A DNA stretch of 64,000 nt from Candidatus Zixiibacteriota bacterium (GTDB lineage: Bacteria > Zixibacteria > MSB-5A5 > GN15 > JAAZOE01), in contig JAZGGI010000024.1 of the NCBI GenBank assembly GCA_036480375.1, positions 186,001 to 250,000 on the forward strand. Reading direction: 5' to 3'. A model generated the notes under the pieces. That model was not told the DNA's origin. It did no database searches and saw only the letters and a program-made list of their open reading frames with translations. Shown here in pieces: positions 36,301 to 43,095 of this stretch. The number at the start of each line of letters is the position of its first letter. Position 1 is the stretch's first letter. Position numbers and translations under genes: made by a program.

Positions 36301-36425
36301 GGATTGACGGTAAGAAATATTTCGATATTGAAACCGATAAAAAACTGCGCGAGGCAGTCAACTCGGAAAGAAATAAATTGATACAAAAAATCCTGAAATC
36401 CTCTAAAAAAGGCGGAGGTAAGTAA
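33366..36425 (+). CDS. Exported double amidohydrolase-family protein (degenerate N-half, intact C-half)
   Basis: About 1019 residues from the ATG at 33366 (frame open from 33324); this start gives a signal peptide (MTRKMGLIFFVLMTF..SALSQ). Two amidohydrolase units are fused. The first (about 30-430) keeps the outer beta-sandwich (IIGNGKILDIGRDVK, IDIKGKTIYPGFIE) but has no HxH metal motif. A Lys-rich linker (about 540-575) leads to the second (about 600-1000), with DDHGHIAA (metal HxH), MVHCHSY, VHILEGYK and SFNSDSRD, the usual TIM-barrel metal ligands, and GSIAEGKDADFSIW at the end. Such enzymes hydrolyse amide or ring C-N bonds; imidazolonepropionase-like and dipeptidase-like relatives exist. 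Substrate unknown. It is 1 bp from the next amidohydrolase gene. Confidence 0.85.
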   Translation: MTRKMGLIFFVLMTFVSIGSALSQTTPVIGIRDKTPDVKAFINAKIIVSPEKTIDSATMIIGNGKILDIGRDVKIPDEADIIDIKGKTIYPGFIETVSEYGLPKEKDGRSTGRRGSNPPKYEGDRIGGNAWNNAIHAEKNWGQSFRPSSDDSKQFLSMGFTMVQSAKLDGVFRGRSFVALLGDGLPNDLLIKPYGSHFASFAKGSSQQSYPGSLFGIIAMIRQTFYDIDWYQKAHQAYSQNNNQKMPEFNSAIEALRNLKNEKLIFEGDTGSQTILRSARIADEFGYDFVHITGGREYAWLDEVKNTGATLIVPLNFPKKPALENPLDGLDNSLYTLRHWETAPSNPARLESKNITFALTTHRLEKKKSFWENLRTAMKRGLTKEKAFAALTTIPAEICGVLDIAGTLEKGKMANFFICDGDIFEEECDIYSVWVAGKKNDITPFPVTEFSGEYDLTVNEQALTLILEGKPTGLSGKVQMDEWKEKIKNVSTERNFVSFSAIIDSVKDAGLSHFTGRKENDKITGKCTLPNGAFVDWSAIRIGDVPEEEPEADTTATDENKNDKPKKKGKKDKDKKEEFFAGFTYPNMAFGIESLPVQEDVLIKNATVWTAEDAGILESTDILVKDGKFAKIGQNLEAPSGVRVIDASGKHVTPGIIDDHGHIAASGDINEGTFAITPEVRIGDVVNPEDIAIYRQLAGGVTTVMCLHGSANPIGGQNQTMKLRWGSNAEEMKFKNAAPTIKFALGENVKQSNWGDNMRSRYPQSRMGVESIMRDVFQAAREYEQDWEKYNELSKKEKTRTIPPRKDIGLDAIVEVLNSRMMVHCHSYVQSETLMMMRLAEQFGFRIDVFVHILEGYKVADEMARHGAMATTFSDWWAYKFEVYDAIPYGGALMAEKGVNTSFNSDSRDVARRLNQEAGKAILYGGMAPEEAIKLITINPATHLGVDQYVGSIAEGKDADFSIWNEYPLSIYAKAEQTWIDGKKYFDIETDKKLREAVNSERNKLIQKILKSSKKGGGK

Positions 36426-36426
36426 A

Positions 36427-37770
36427 ATGAAAACAGCATACGAAATTAGAGGATTTATTCATTCCATTAATATGGCAAAAGCCATGACTATATTTTTAGT
36501 CGTGACCGTATCTTTTTATGTTAGCGTTGCCGCGCATGATTATGTACCGGGCGAAAAACAATCCCAGCCCATCCTTCTCAAAGGAGGCAATCTGCATACA
36601 ATCAGCAATGGTCTCATGGAAAATACCGATATACTTTTTGAAAATGGACGAATCGCAAACATTGGAACAAATTTGACATTGCCTGATAATACTGAAATAA
36701 TTGATGTGACCGGCAAAGAAGTCTATCCGGGAATTATCGCACCTGCCACCAATATCGGACTTACGGAAATCGGGGCCGTAAGAGCTACGAATGATACTCG
36801 CGAGATAGGTATGATTAATCCCAATGTCAAATCTCGCATCGCTTATAATCCGGATTCGGAGATTATTCCATCGGTCAGGGCTCATGGTATCACAACGGCC
36901 CTGATTGTGCCCGGTGGTTCGGTAATCGCAGGTATTTCCAGCCTGATAAATCTCGATGGCTGGACGGTCGAGGATGCCGCCGAAAAAATCGATCTCGGCT
37001 TACATCTTAATTGGCCCGGTGTATTGAGCGGGGGAGGACGATTCGGGCGCCGACAGGATCCCGGTAAAATACGCGAACGGCAAATTCAGGCCCGGGAAAA
37101 TATATATCAAATGTTCAGAGACGCTCGCGCCTATTATAATGCCCGTCAAACCGATGCGGATATGAAGATTGATGAACGCTGGGAAGCGATGATGCCGGTT
37201 TTCTCTGAGGGAATGCCGGTCTTTATCAGTGCCAATGATTATCGACAGATTGAACAGGCCGTTAGTTTTTCAAAAGAATTCGGTCTCAAAATGATCCTGG
37301 TCGGAGGTGGGGATGCCTGGATGTGTACCGATTTACTAAAAGAAAATGATGTCCCGGTCATCACTCGTTCAGCCGAAGGCCGGCCTATGCGCGCAGATGA
37401 AGCCTACGATATGGCCTTCACCTTACCGGCTAAACTCGCCGAAGGCGGCGTTGATTTTTGCATTGGTCAAGCTCGCGGAACGGGCACGAGAAATTTGCCG
37501 TTTCAGGCTGGACGAGCGGCTGGTAACGGTCTTTCAAAAGAAGAAGCCCTGAGAGCTATTACTCTTTCTACAGCTGAGATCCTTGGAGTTGCCGATGATC
37601 TGGGTTCTCTCGAAGTCGGCAAGAAAGCGACCATTGTCGTATCCGAAGGTGATATTATGGACATGGTGACTCAAAACGTTGTCCTGGAATTTATCGAAGG
37701 CCGCAAAGTCGATTTGAACAATAAACACAAAGAACTTTACGAAAAGTACCGTCAAAAATCATTGAATTGA
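36427..37770 (+). CDS. Amidohydrolase-like protein lacking the HxH metal motif
   Basis: 447 residues. GGAGG precedes the ATG at 36427, which follows the previous stop by 1 bp; a membrane/signal segment lies at about 16-35 (AMTIFLVVTVSFYVSVAAH). The outer sandwich is amidohydrolase-like (ILFENGRIANIGTNLTLP, EIIDVTGKEVYPGIIAP), and the C-terminus has LSKEEALRAITLSTAEILGV and GSLEVGKKATIVV. Where active enzymes carry HxH after PGxID there is PGIIAPATNIG, and no clear metal set is visible, so it is probably catalytically altered or structural. It likely works with the larger homologue just upstream, possibly as a subunit. Terminator at 37793. Confidence 0.82.
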   Translation: MKTAYEIRGFIHSINMAKAMTIFLVVTVSFYVSVAAHDYVPGEKQSQPILLKGGNLHTISNGLMENTDILFENGRIANIGTNLTLPDNTEIIDVTGKEVYPGIIAPATNIGLTEIGAVRATNDTREIGMINPNVKSRIAYNPDSEIIPSVRAHGITTALIVPGGSVIAGISSLINLDGWTVEDAAEKIDLGLHLNWPGVLSGGGRFGRRQDPGKIRERQIQARENIYQMFRDARAYYNARQTDADMKIDERWEAMMPVFSEGMPVFISANDYRQIEQAVSFSKEFGLKMILVGGGDAWMCTDLLKENDVPVITRSAEGRPMRADEAYDMAFTLPAKLAEGGVDFCIGQARGTGTRNLPFQAGRAAGNGLSKEEALRAITLSTAEILGVADDLGSLEVGKKATIVVSEGDIMDMVTQNVVLEFIEGRKVDLNNKHKELYEKYRQKSLN

Positions 37771-37792
37771 TTTTAGTAATTCATTCAATATT

Positions 37793-37825
37793 AAGACCGT
37801 CTGATTTTTTCAGGCGGCCTTTTTT
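37793..37825 (+). terminator. Terminator at the end of the amidohydrolase operon
   Basis: 37793-37804 pairs with 37810-37821 (one mismatch, one wobble) around a T-rich loop and is followed by TTTTT. It sits between convergent genes. Confidence 0.7.
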
Positions 37826-37835
37826 ATATTATGCA

Positions 37836-38825
37836 TTATAGCCTTATTTTCGTTCCCAATCGCAACTGACAGGCATTTTTCAAAACGACCGACGCTGCCG
37901 CCAAATCCTGCACGGCATTTCCTACCGACTTAAAAAATGTTATCTCATCATCTGATTTTCGACCTTCAATTTCACCTGATGCGACCTGACCAATTTCGCC
38001 TACGATATCATGCTCTGATATAATTCCATGCCGGAGAGGAATTATTATATCACCCGCCTCTTCCAGATTTGAAGTAATCGAATCGACAAAAATTCTTGAC
38101 CGGGCTACTGTATCCAAAGGAATCTCCTGCATTTCCGGCGTGTATGATCCGACCCCGTTAATATGAGTTCCGTTCGATACATTATTATCTCCAAAAACCG
38201 GTTCGGAAGAATTTGTGGCGGTACAAATTATATCTACTTCGCACAGGCGATCCATATCATCCGCCGCAACTAAATCTACCTCAATCTTATCCTTAAAATC
38301 GTAAATGAATTTCTCGGATTGATTTGGGTTGCGATCGATTATGTATACTTTTTCAATATTTCTTACCGCGCACACTGCTTCAAGCTGCTTTCGTCCCTGC
38401 CTTCCGGCGCCGATTATCGCAGCCACTCGTGTGTCTTTTCGAGCCAGCAAATTGGTCGCCAATCCGGACGCCGCGCCCGTTCGGATGGCCGTAAGTGACG
38501 CTCCATCCATAATGGCCAGCGGTTGACCCGTCTCCGCGTCGAATACAGTCACCAGGGCATGTATCAGTGGCAATCCTTTTTCAGGATTCTTATTCGAAAC
38601 GGTAACGGTTTTGATTCCGATTTTGGTTTCGCTGGGGAGATAAACCGGCATAATTAAAGTCATGGCGTCATGCTCATTTATTTTTGTGTGAATTCTTTGC
38701 GGCACGATAGCCTTCCCCGATGAAAGTTGAACAAAAGCGCCGCGCATGGCTTCAATCGCGTCCGGCATTGACAGACAAGATTCGACATCGGAACTCGATA
38801 AAACTAAAATTGATTTTTCAGACAT
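37836..38825 (-). CDS. Delta1-pyrroline-2-carboxylate reductase-type enzyme (ornithine cyclodeaminase/mu-crystallin family)
   Basis: About 329 residues from the ATG at 38825 (MSEKSILVLSSSDVESCL); the frame is open four codons further. Family landmarks: KIGIKTVTVSNKNP, LIHALVTVFDAETGQPLAIMD, SLTAIRTGAASGLA, the Rossmann loop AIIGAGRQGRKQLEAV, DIICTATNSSEPVF, HINGVGSYTPEMQE and VGNAVQDLAAA. Members act as ornithine cyclodeaminase, ketimine reductase or pyrroline-2-carboxylate reductase, using NAD(P)H. The gene lies 38 bp downstream of a trans-3-hydroxyproline dehydratase gene, whose product is exactly pyrroline-2-carboxylate, so reduction to L-proline is the best-supported role (context inference). 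Confidence 0.88.
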   Translation of the reverse strand: MSEKSILVLSSSDVESCLSMPDAIEAMRGAFVQLSSGKAIVPQRIHTKINEHDAMTLIMPVYLPSETKIGIKTVTVSNKNPEKGLPLIHALVTVFDAETGQPLAIMDGASLTAIRTGAASGLATNLLARKDTRVAAIIGAGRQGRKQLEAVCAVRNIEKVYIIDRNPNQSEKFIYDFKDKIEVDLVAADDMDRLCEVDIICTATNSSEPVFGDNNVSNGTHINGVGSYTPEMQEIPLDTVARSRIFVDSITSNLEEAGDIIIPLRHGIISEHDIVGEIGQVASGEIEGRKSDDEITFFKSVGNAVQDLAAASVVLKNACQLRLGTKIRL

Positions 38826-38863
38826 AACAGTTCTCAACTTAACTTTTCAATATCATTTAATTT

Positions 38864-39910
38864 CTATCGCAGAATAAATCCATGTTTCAAAGGATCATCG
38901 GGATCAATTACGAATTCATGTACTCCGGTTATGTACGCCCGCCCCTCAACTTCAGGAATAACTGCTTTATGAGGTCCGAAAACAGTCTCTTTGATTATTC
39001 GACCTGTGAATTTGCTGCCGATAATGCTCTCTATCACATACGGTTCATTTAAACCGATTTCCCCGCGGGCATAATGAATCGCCATAAGGCCGCTAACGCC
39101 CGTTCCGGTCGGACTGCGGTCAACTTCTCCTTCGGCGAATATACAAACATTACGACTATCGGAAGAATTGTCTTCGGGCGGACCAATAAAAATCGTCCCG
39201 TATAAAAAATTCAAATCATGTTCAAATGGATGCTCAATTCTGTGGGATTTCATAACCGCCCGCTTGATCATCATTCCTTTTCTGATTAATTCATAATGAT
39301 CTTGCGGCAGGCAAGTCAATCCCACATCTTGTGCCTGAACGTAAGCGTAATAAGCCCCCCCAAAAGCGAGATCATATCGAACCCGACCCAGTTCGGGCAC
39401 TTCAACTTCGGCGTCGAACGTATCAGCATACGAGGCGACATTATGAAATCGAACGCTTTCAACGTTTCCATTTTTTATTTTGGCGTACGAGGTAACCATA
39501 CCGGAAGGCGTATCGATTCTGATAACGGTCTCCGGTTCCCGTATTTCCATTAACCCTGTTTCCAGGACAACTTTAGCTATAGCGATAATCCCGTGTCCGC
39601 ACATGCTGCTGTAACCTTCATTATGCAAAAACAATATCCCGAAATCAGCCTCCGGCGATACGGCGGGAGTTATAATACAACCGTACATATCGGCATGGCC
39701 GCGCGGCTCCCACATCAGGGCGGTGCGCAAATAATCATATTTTTCAAGTGCGTGCCGCCTTCTTTCCAATATCGTTTGTCCGTCCAGTTCGGGATAACCG
39801 GCTATTATTACCCGCAACGGTTCGCCTTCGGTGTGAGCGTCAACAGTTTTAATTTTGACCCATTCGTCCGGAGGTTTCCAATCTGAGAATTGAATTGGAA
39901 ATGTACTCAT
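38864..39910 (-). CDS. Trans-3-hydroxy-L-proline dehydratase (proline racemase family)
   Basis: 348 residues; GGGAG lies 7 bp before the ATG. The proline racemase fold is evident: KTVDAHTEGEPLRVI, GHADMYGCI, HNEGYSSMCGHGIIA with the first catalytic Cys (C104), RIDTPSGMVTSY, FGGAYYAYV, and DRSPTGTGVSG. In racemases and 4-hydroxyproline epimerases the last motif is DRSPCGTG; here the second Cys is Thr (T268), the hallmark of trans-3-hydroxy-L-proline dehydratases, which give delta1-pyrroline-2-carboxylate plus water. The paired reductase gene downstream completes a route to L-proline. 3-Hydroxyproline occurs in collagen and some peptides, so the pair suggests protein scavenging. Confidence 0.88.
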   Translation of the reverse strand: MSTFPIQFSDWKPPDEWVKIKTVDAHTEGEPLRVIIAGYPELDGQTILERRRHALEKYDYLRTALMWEPRGHADMYGCIITPAVSPEADFGILFLHNEGYSSMCGHGIIAIAKVVLETGLMEIREPETVIRIDTPSGMVTSYAKIKNGNVESVRFHNVASYADTFDAEVEVPELGRVRYDLAFGGAYYAYVQAQDVGLTCLPQDHYELIRKGMMIKRAVMKSHRIEHPFEHDLNFLYGTIFIGPPEDNSSDSRNVCIFAEGEVDRSPTGTGVSGLMAIHYARGEIGLNEPYVIESIIGSKFTGRIIKETVFGPHKAVIPEVEGRAYITGVHEFVIDPDDPLKHGFILR

Positions 39911-40090
39911 TTTTTTCTCCCGTTATTTAATGTTACCCAATCTGCCCGGGTGAGTATAACAATAAATATAGATTAAATCCGTCTTCAACATATGGCAAGG
40001 AACATTTTGAGATTGTATATGAAATTGAGAAATTATATTGTCTGTCAGCGAGTTAAGATAAGCAGAACTCTGAAAGATTGGTGGAAGAAT

Positions 40091-40678
40091 ATGAAAAAAA
40101 GATGCGCCTGGGCCGGTGATGATCCTCAGATGCAAACCTATCACGACGAAGAATGGGGCGTCCCACTATACGATGATCAAAAACTCTTTGAGTTTTTAAT
40201 TCTCGAGGGTATGCAGGCCGGACTAAGTTGGTCAACAATTTTGAAAAAAAGGGATAATTTTCGGAAAGCGTTCGATAATTTTGGCGCCTCTAAAATCGCC
40301 CGCTACCGCGGCGCACGAATCGAGAAATTGATGAATGACGCGAGCATCATTCGCAATCGGATGAAAATCAAAGCCGCCATTTCGGGAGCCATAGCCTATT
40401 TGAAAATTCAAAATGAGTTTGACTCCTTCCATAAATATATCTGGCAGTTCGTGGGCGGTAAACCGATTGTTAACAAATGGAAAACTCTCAATGAAATTCC
40501 GGTTTTCACCCCTGAAGCAGAAGTAATGAGCAAAGATTTAAAGAAACGCGGATTCAACTTCGTCGGGCCGACAATTTGTTATGCTTTTATGCAGGCAACC
40601 GGCATGGTCAATGACCATACTATAGATTGCTTTCGATACAAGCAAGTTTTGAAATGGAAGAGGCGATCATTGGAATAA
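40091..40678 (+). CDS. tag: DNA-3-methyladenine glycosylase I
   Basis: 195 residues from the ATG at 40091 (GGTGGAAGA upstream; the open frame runs back to 39992, but Tag proteins start at M-x-RCAW). The zinc-ligand pattern of the family is intact: RCAWAG, YHDEEWGVP, and GMVNDHTIDCFRY. LFEFLILEGMQAGLSWSTIL and KKRGFNFVGPTICYAFMQA are classic Tag signatures. It excises 3-methyladenine from alkylated DNA in the cytosol. It has no obvious operon partner. Confidence 0.95.
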   Translation: MKKRCAWAGDDPQMQTYHDEEWGVPLYDDQKLFEFLILEGMQAGLSWSTILKKRDNFRKAFDNFGASKIARYRGARIEKLMNDASIIRNRMKIKAAISGAIAYLKIQNEFDSFHKYIWQFVGGKPIVNKWKTLNEIPVFTPEAEVMSKDLKKRGFNFVGPTICYAFMQATGMVNDHTIDCFRYKQVLKWKRRSLE

Positions 40679-40722
40679 TCTTATAATTGCAGCGACGGCG
40701 AATATTTATTATTGGGGTGATT

Positions 40723-41232
40723 ATGGAAAATAAAATGCTTGAGAAAAGGATTAAATATCTACTCATTTTTTTTATCACTGCTATGATCTTAAGCGGGTTA
40801 ACGGCATTCCCCATAGAAAAAGGTCTTGGATTTCTTAATTCTAATTTCGGCCCCGGTACTATTATGGAAAATTACTGGCCGGCTATGTCGCAGTGGATCG
40901 GGCGGGTGTTTGCGGGAGTGGTTAATACATATCACCTTTATCCGTTCATCGCCTATGGCACCGATTGGCTGGCCTTCGCCCATATCGTTATCGCAATCGC
41001 CTTTATCGGACCGCTGCGCGAACCGGTCAAAAATATATGGGTTGTGGAATTTGGCATGATTGCCTGCGCTCTTGTTTTGCCGCTGGCCTTGATCTGCGGG
41101 CCTATTAGGGGCATACCCTTTTTCTGGATTCTGATAGATTGTTCTTTTGGAGTTTTGGGATTTATCCTACTCTGGGTAACACGAAAGTATATTTTGAGAT
41201 CGGCGACAATATACTCATCTAACGATCAATGA
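40723..41232 (+). CDS. Small integral membrane protein of unknown function
   Basis: 169 residues from the ATG at 40723 (GGGGTGA upstream). Four hydrophobic helices are visible: YLLIFFITAMILSGLTAF, DWLAFAHIVIAIAFIG, FGMIACALVLPLALICG, and FWILIDCSFGVLGFILLWV. Conserved-looking loops (GPLREP, GPIRGIPFFW) flank the helices. I do not recognise a named family. It lies 45 bp after tag and overlaps the convergent DUF2461 gene by 14 bp at the 3' end. Confidence 0.75.
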   Translation: MENKMLEKRIKYLLIFFITAMILSGLTAFPIEKGLGFLNSNFGPGTIMENYWPAMSQWIGRVFAGVVNTYHLYPFIAYGTDWLAFAHIVIAIAFIGPLREPVKNIWVVEFGMIACALVLPLALICGPIRGIPFFWILIDCSFGVLGFILLWVTRKYILRSATIYSSNDQ

Positions 41233-41923
41233 TGTTTTGCAGAAATTTGTATAACGGTTTCAACAGCAGGAATTGCTCATTTAGATATTTCGCCAGCCTT
41301 GATGATAACAATAATGAATCAGGGTGTCTATATTGAACCAGGTAAAAGCTCTTCTTTTGATACCATTCCTGCAACCAATCCGGAATATCCCCGCTTAAAG
41401 ACCGTTTATATTCTTCACCGGCAAGATCAAATGCTTTCCCGCGAACAAAAGGGGCGATAACCTTTTTAAAAGCCCCCGGATTAGCTTCCAATTGGTCGCG
41501 AAATCGATCCATCGTATCGCGCGAAGCTCGATAAAACCCCATCCCATAACGGTACATATTATCATCTGACATTATTTCAAAGAAGAATCCGGGATAATCC
41601 TGCCATTGTTTACCGTTTCTCTTAAACACCAACCACATGTTTTTTTTGAACAAAGATTTATCTTTTGAAAAACGCGTGTCACGGTACATTTTGGTAATAG
41701 TCTTATTGATATTCGGGCTGGTTTCAATCTTGGGATCGATTTCAAGCATAGTTCCGCTCAATCCTGAAACCAGGTTTCTGAAAGGCGTTAATACATATTC
41801 TTCATATTTCATGCGATTTTCTTCAAACCATTTCTTGTCATTTTTCTTTCTATTGTTCTTGAGAAAAGATATGGTATCCTTGTGGAATCCATTGAACTCC
41901 AGTTTATTATGTTTACTTTTCAC
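41219..41923 (-). CDS. DUF2461 (TIGR02453-type) protein
   Basis: About 234 residues from a GTG at 41923, with GGAG 8 bp upstream; the frame is open to a TTG at 41986, but family members begin near FNGFHKDTISFLKNNRKKND. Other family features: KKWFEENRMKYEEYVLTPFR, KMYRDTRFSKDKSLFKKNM, GFFFEIMSDDNMYRYGMGFY and the C-terminal QEWYQKKSFYLVQYR. DUF2461 proteins are widespread, cytosolic and of unknown biochemical role. The gene is convergent with the membrane protein gene and overlaps it slightly. Confidence 0.85.
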   Translation of the reverse strand: MKSKHNKLEFNGFHKDTISFLKNNRKKNDKKWFEENRMKYEEYVLTPFRNLVSGLSGTMLEIDPKIETSPNINKTITKMYRDTRFSKDKSLFKKNMWLVFKRNGKQWQDYPGFFFEIMSDDNMYRYGMGFYRASRDTMDRFRDQLEANPGAFKKVIAPFVRGKAFDLAGEEYKRSLSGDIPDWLQEWYQKKSFYLVQYRHPDSLLLSSRLAKYLNEQFLLLKPLYKFLQNIIDR

Positions 41924-42051
41924 CTGGAATACTCCATTGCTTAAACGATTAAATCTATAGTTAACAATGAATGCCGAACAAAACAATCACATTTTATTTA
42001 TTAATCGCACTCTTTACATCCCGAAAATAATTTGGTATATACCAGCCACCT

Positions 42052-42849
42052 ATGAGCAAATGGCGACTTATCGTAGACGGAAAATGTCAGGCGTCATTCA
42101 ATATGGCGGCTGATAAATATTTATTTGAATACGCTGTGAAAGATTCATCCGTTCCCGTCCTCAGGATTTATGGCTGGAACGAACCTTCAATTACGATAGG
42201 AAATCACCAATCAATTGAGCGCGCACTGGATCGGTTCCGCCTCGGCGGAACACCGGTCGTCAAACGAATTACCGGCGGGCGGGCTCTATTGCATGAAACC
42301 GACGAAATCACTTATGCCGTTGCGGGTGATTTTCTGAAATACCGGCAACTGGGAAATTCCCTAAATGAATCGTATAACCTTATTTCCAGCGCCATCGTTC
42401 AATTTTATAAATTCCTGGGCTGGGCGGCTGAAATTAATCGCCGAGATAATCCCGTCTCATTAAGTAATTCAGCAACACTGCAAAAAGGGTGCATGGCCGC
42501 GGTTTCTCATTATGAAATCCTCGTCAATGGCCAAAAAATGGCGGCCGGATCGCAACGCCGTGCGACGCATTCTTTTTTACAGCATGGGGCAATCAAACTA
42601 TTCCCGCCCCAATCTCACCCGGCAATTCGGGGAGGTATGGAAGATGTTGGCTTAAAAGAAGTTGAGGGGATTAAACAAGGGCGCGATGATTTGATAGCCG
42701 GGCTCGTAAAGAAGTTTGAAGACGAATTTAGTATAGAATTTGAAAAGCATCATTGGGATTTGGGCGAGAGAAAATATATTACTGAAATAGAATCGGATTT
42801 CGGTAATTTAAATCCGGCTCAAATTGATTTAAACAAACAGGTCAGTTAA
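42052..42849 (+). CDS. Lipoate-protein ligase A family / octanoyltransferase (LipM/LplA-like)
   Basis: 265 residues. The biotin/lipoate A/B ligase fold is marked by WRLIVDGKCQASFNMAADKYL, RIYGWNEPSITIGNHQS, VVKRITGGRALLHETDEITYAV, YEILVNGQKMAAGSQRR (the conserved lysine that contacts the lipoyl/octanoyl group) and FLQHGAIKLF. The segment KGCMAAVSHYEI places a Cys where LipM-type octanoyltransferases have their catalytic Cys, so it may transfer octanoate from acyl carrier protein rather than ligate free lipoate. It attaches lipoyl precursors to 2-oxoacid dehydrogenase or GcvH domains. It stands alone in this window. Confidence 0.88.
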   Translation: MSKWRLIVDGKCQASFNMAADKYLFEYAVKDSSVPVLRIYGWNEPSITIGNHQSIERALDRFRLGGTPVVKRITGGRALLHETDEITYAVAGDFLKYRQLGNSLNESYNLISSAIVQFYKFLGWAAEINRRDNPVSLSNSATLQKGCMAAVSHYEILVNGQKMAAGSQRRATHSFLQHGAIKLFPPQSHPAIRGGMEDVGLKEVEGIKQGRDDLIAGLVKKFEDEFSIEFEKHHWDLGERKYITEIESDFGNLNPAQIDLNKQVS

Positions 42850-42934
42850 AAAGTCAATATGTTAGGGAGTTGAATTTATAGGGAAAAAATCGCTTGACTA
42901 GAGGGCGTATAATGTTGTATTTTTGACTTCTGCT

Positions 42935-42955
42935 CATCCGTTAAATAAACGGATG
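42935..42955 (+). promoter_or_regulatory. 8-bp hairpin in the leader of the TonB-receptor operon
   Basis: CATCCGTT (42935-42942) and AACGGATG (42948-42955) with loop AAATA, about 140 nt before the receptor start codon. A TTGACT lies upstream at about 42894, but no well-spaced -10 is convincing. The element may be a leader structure; it matches no riboswitch class I recognise. Confidence 0.35.
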
Positions 42956-43095
42956 CGAAAGGCATGTAATTTAGGGTTGAGATTGGAAAGGTTTGGGTGT
43001 AGGATTTGACGATTGATAATAAATCTCGAATCAAATTTATCCCTCACATAAAAACAAATCGCATTGACACTTATCCCAGTGAGGAGGGTCTCTGT

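Noticed and set aside
42850-43095. Leader of the TonB-receptor operon considered as a cobalamin or cyclic-di-GMP riboswitch
   Set aside because: The hairpin is clear, but none of the conserved riboswitch core strings could be found.
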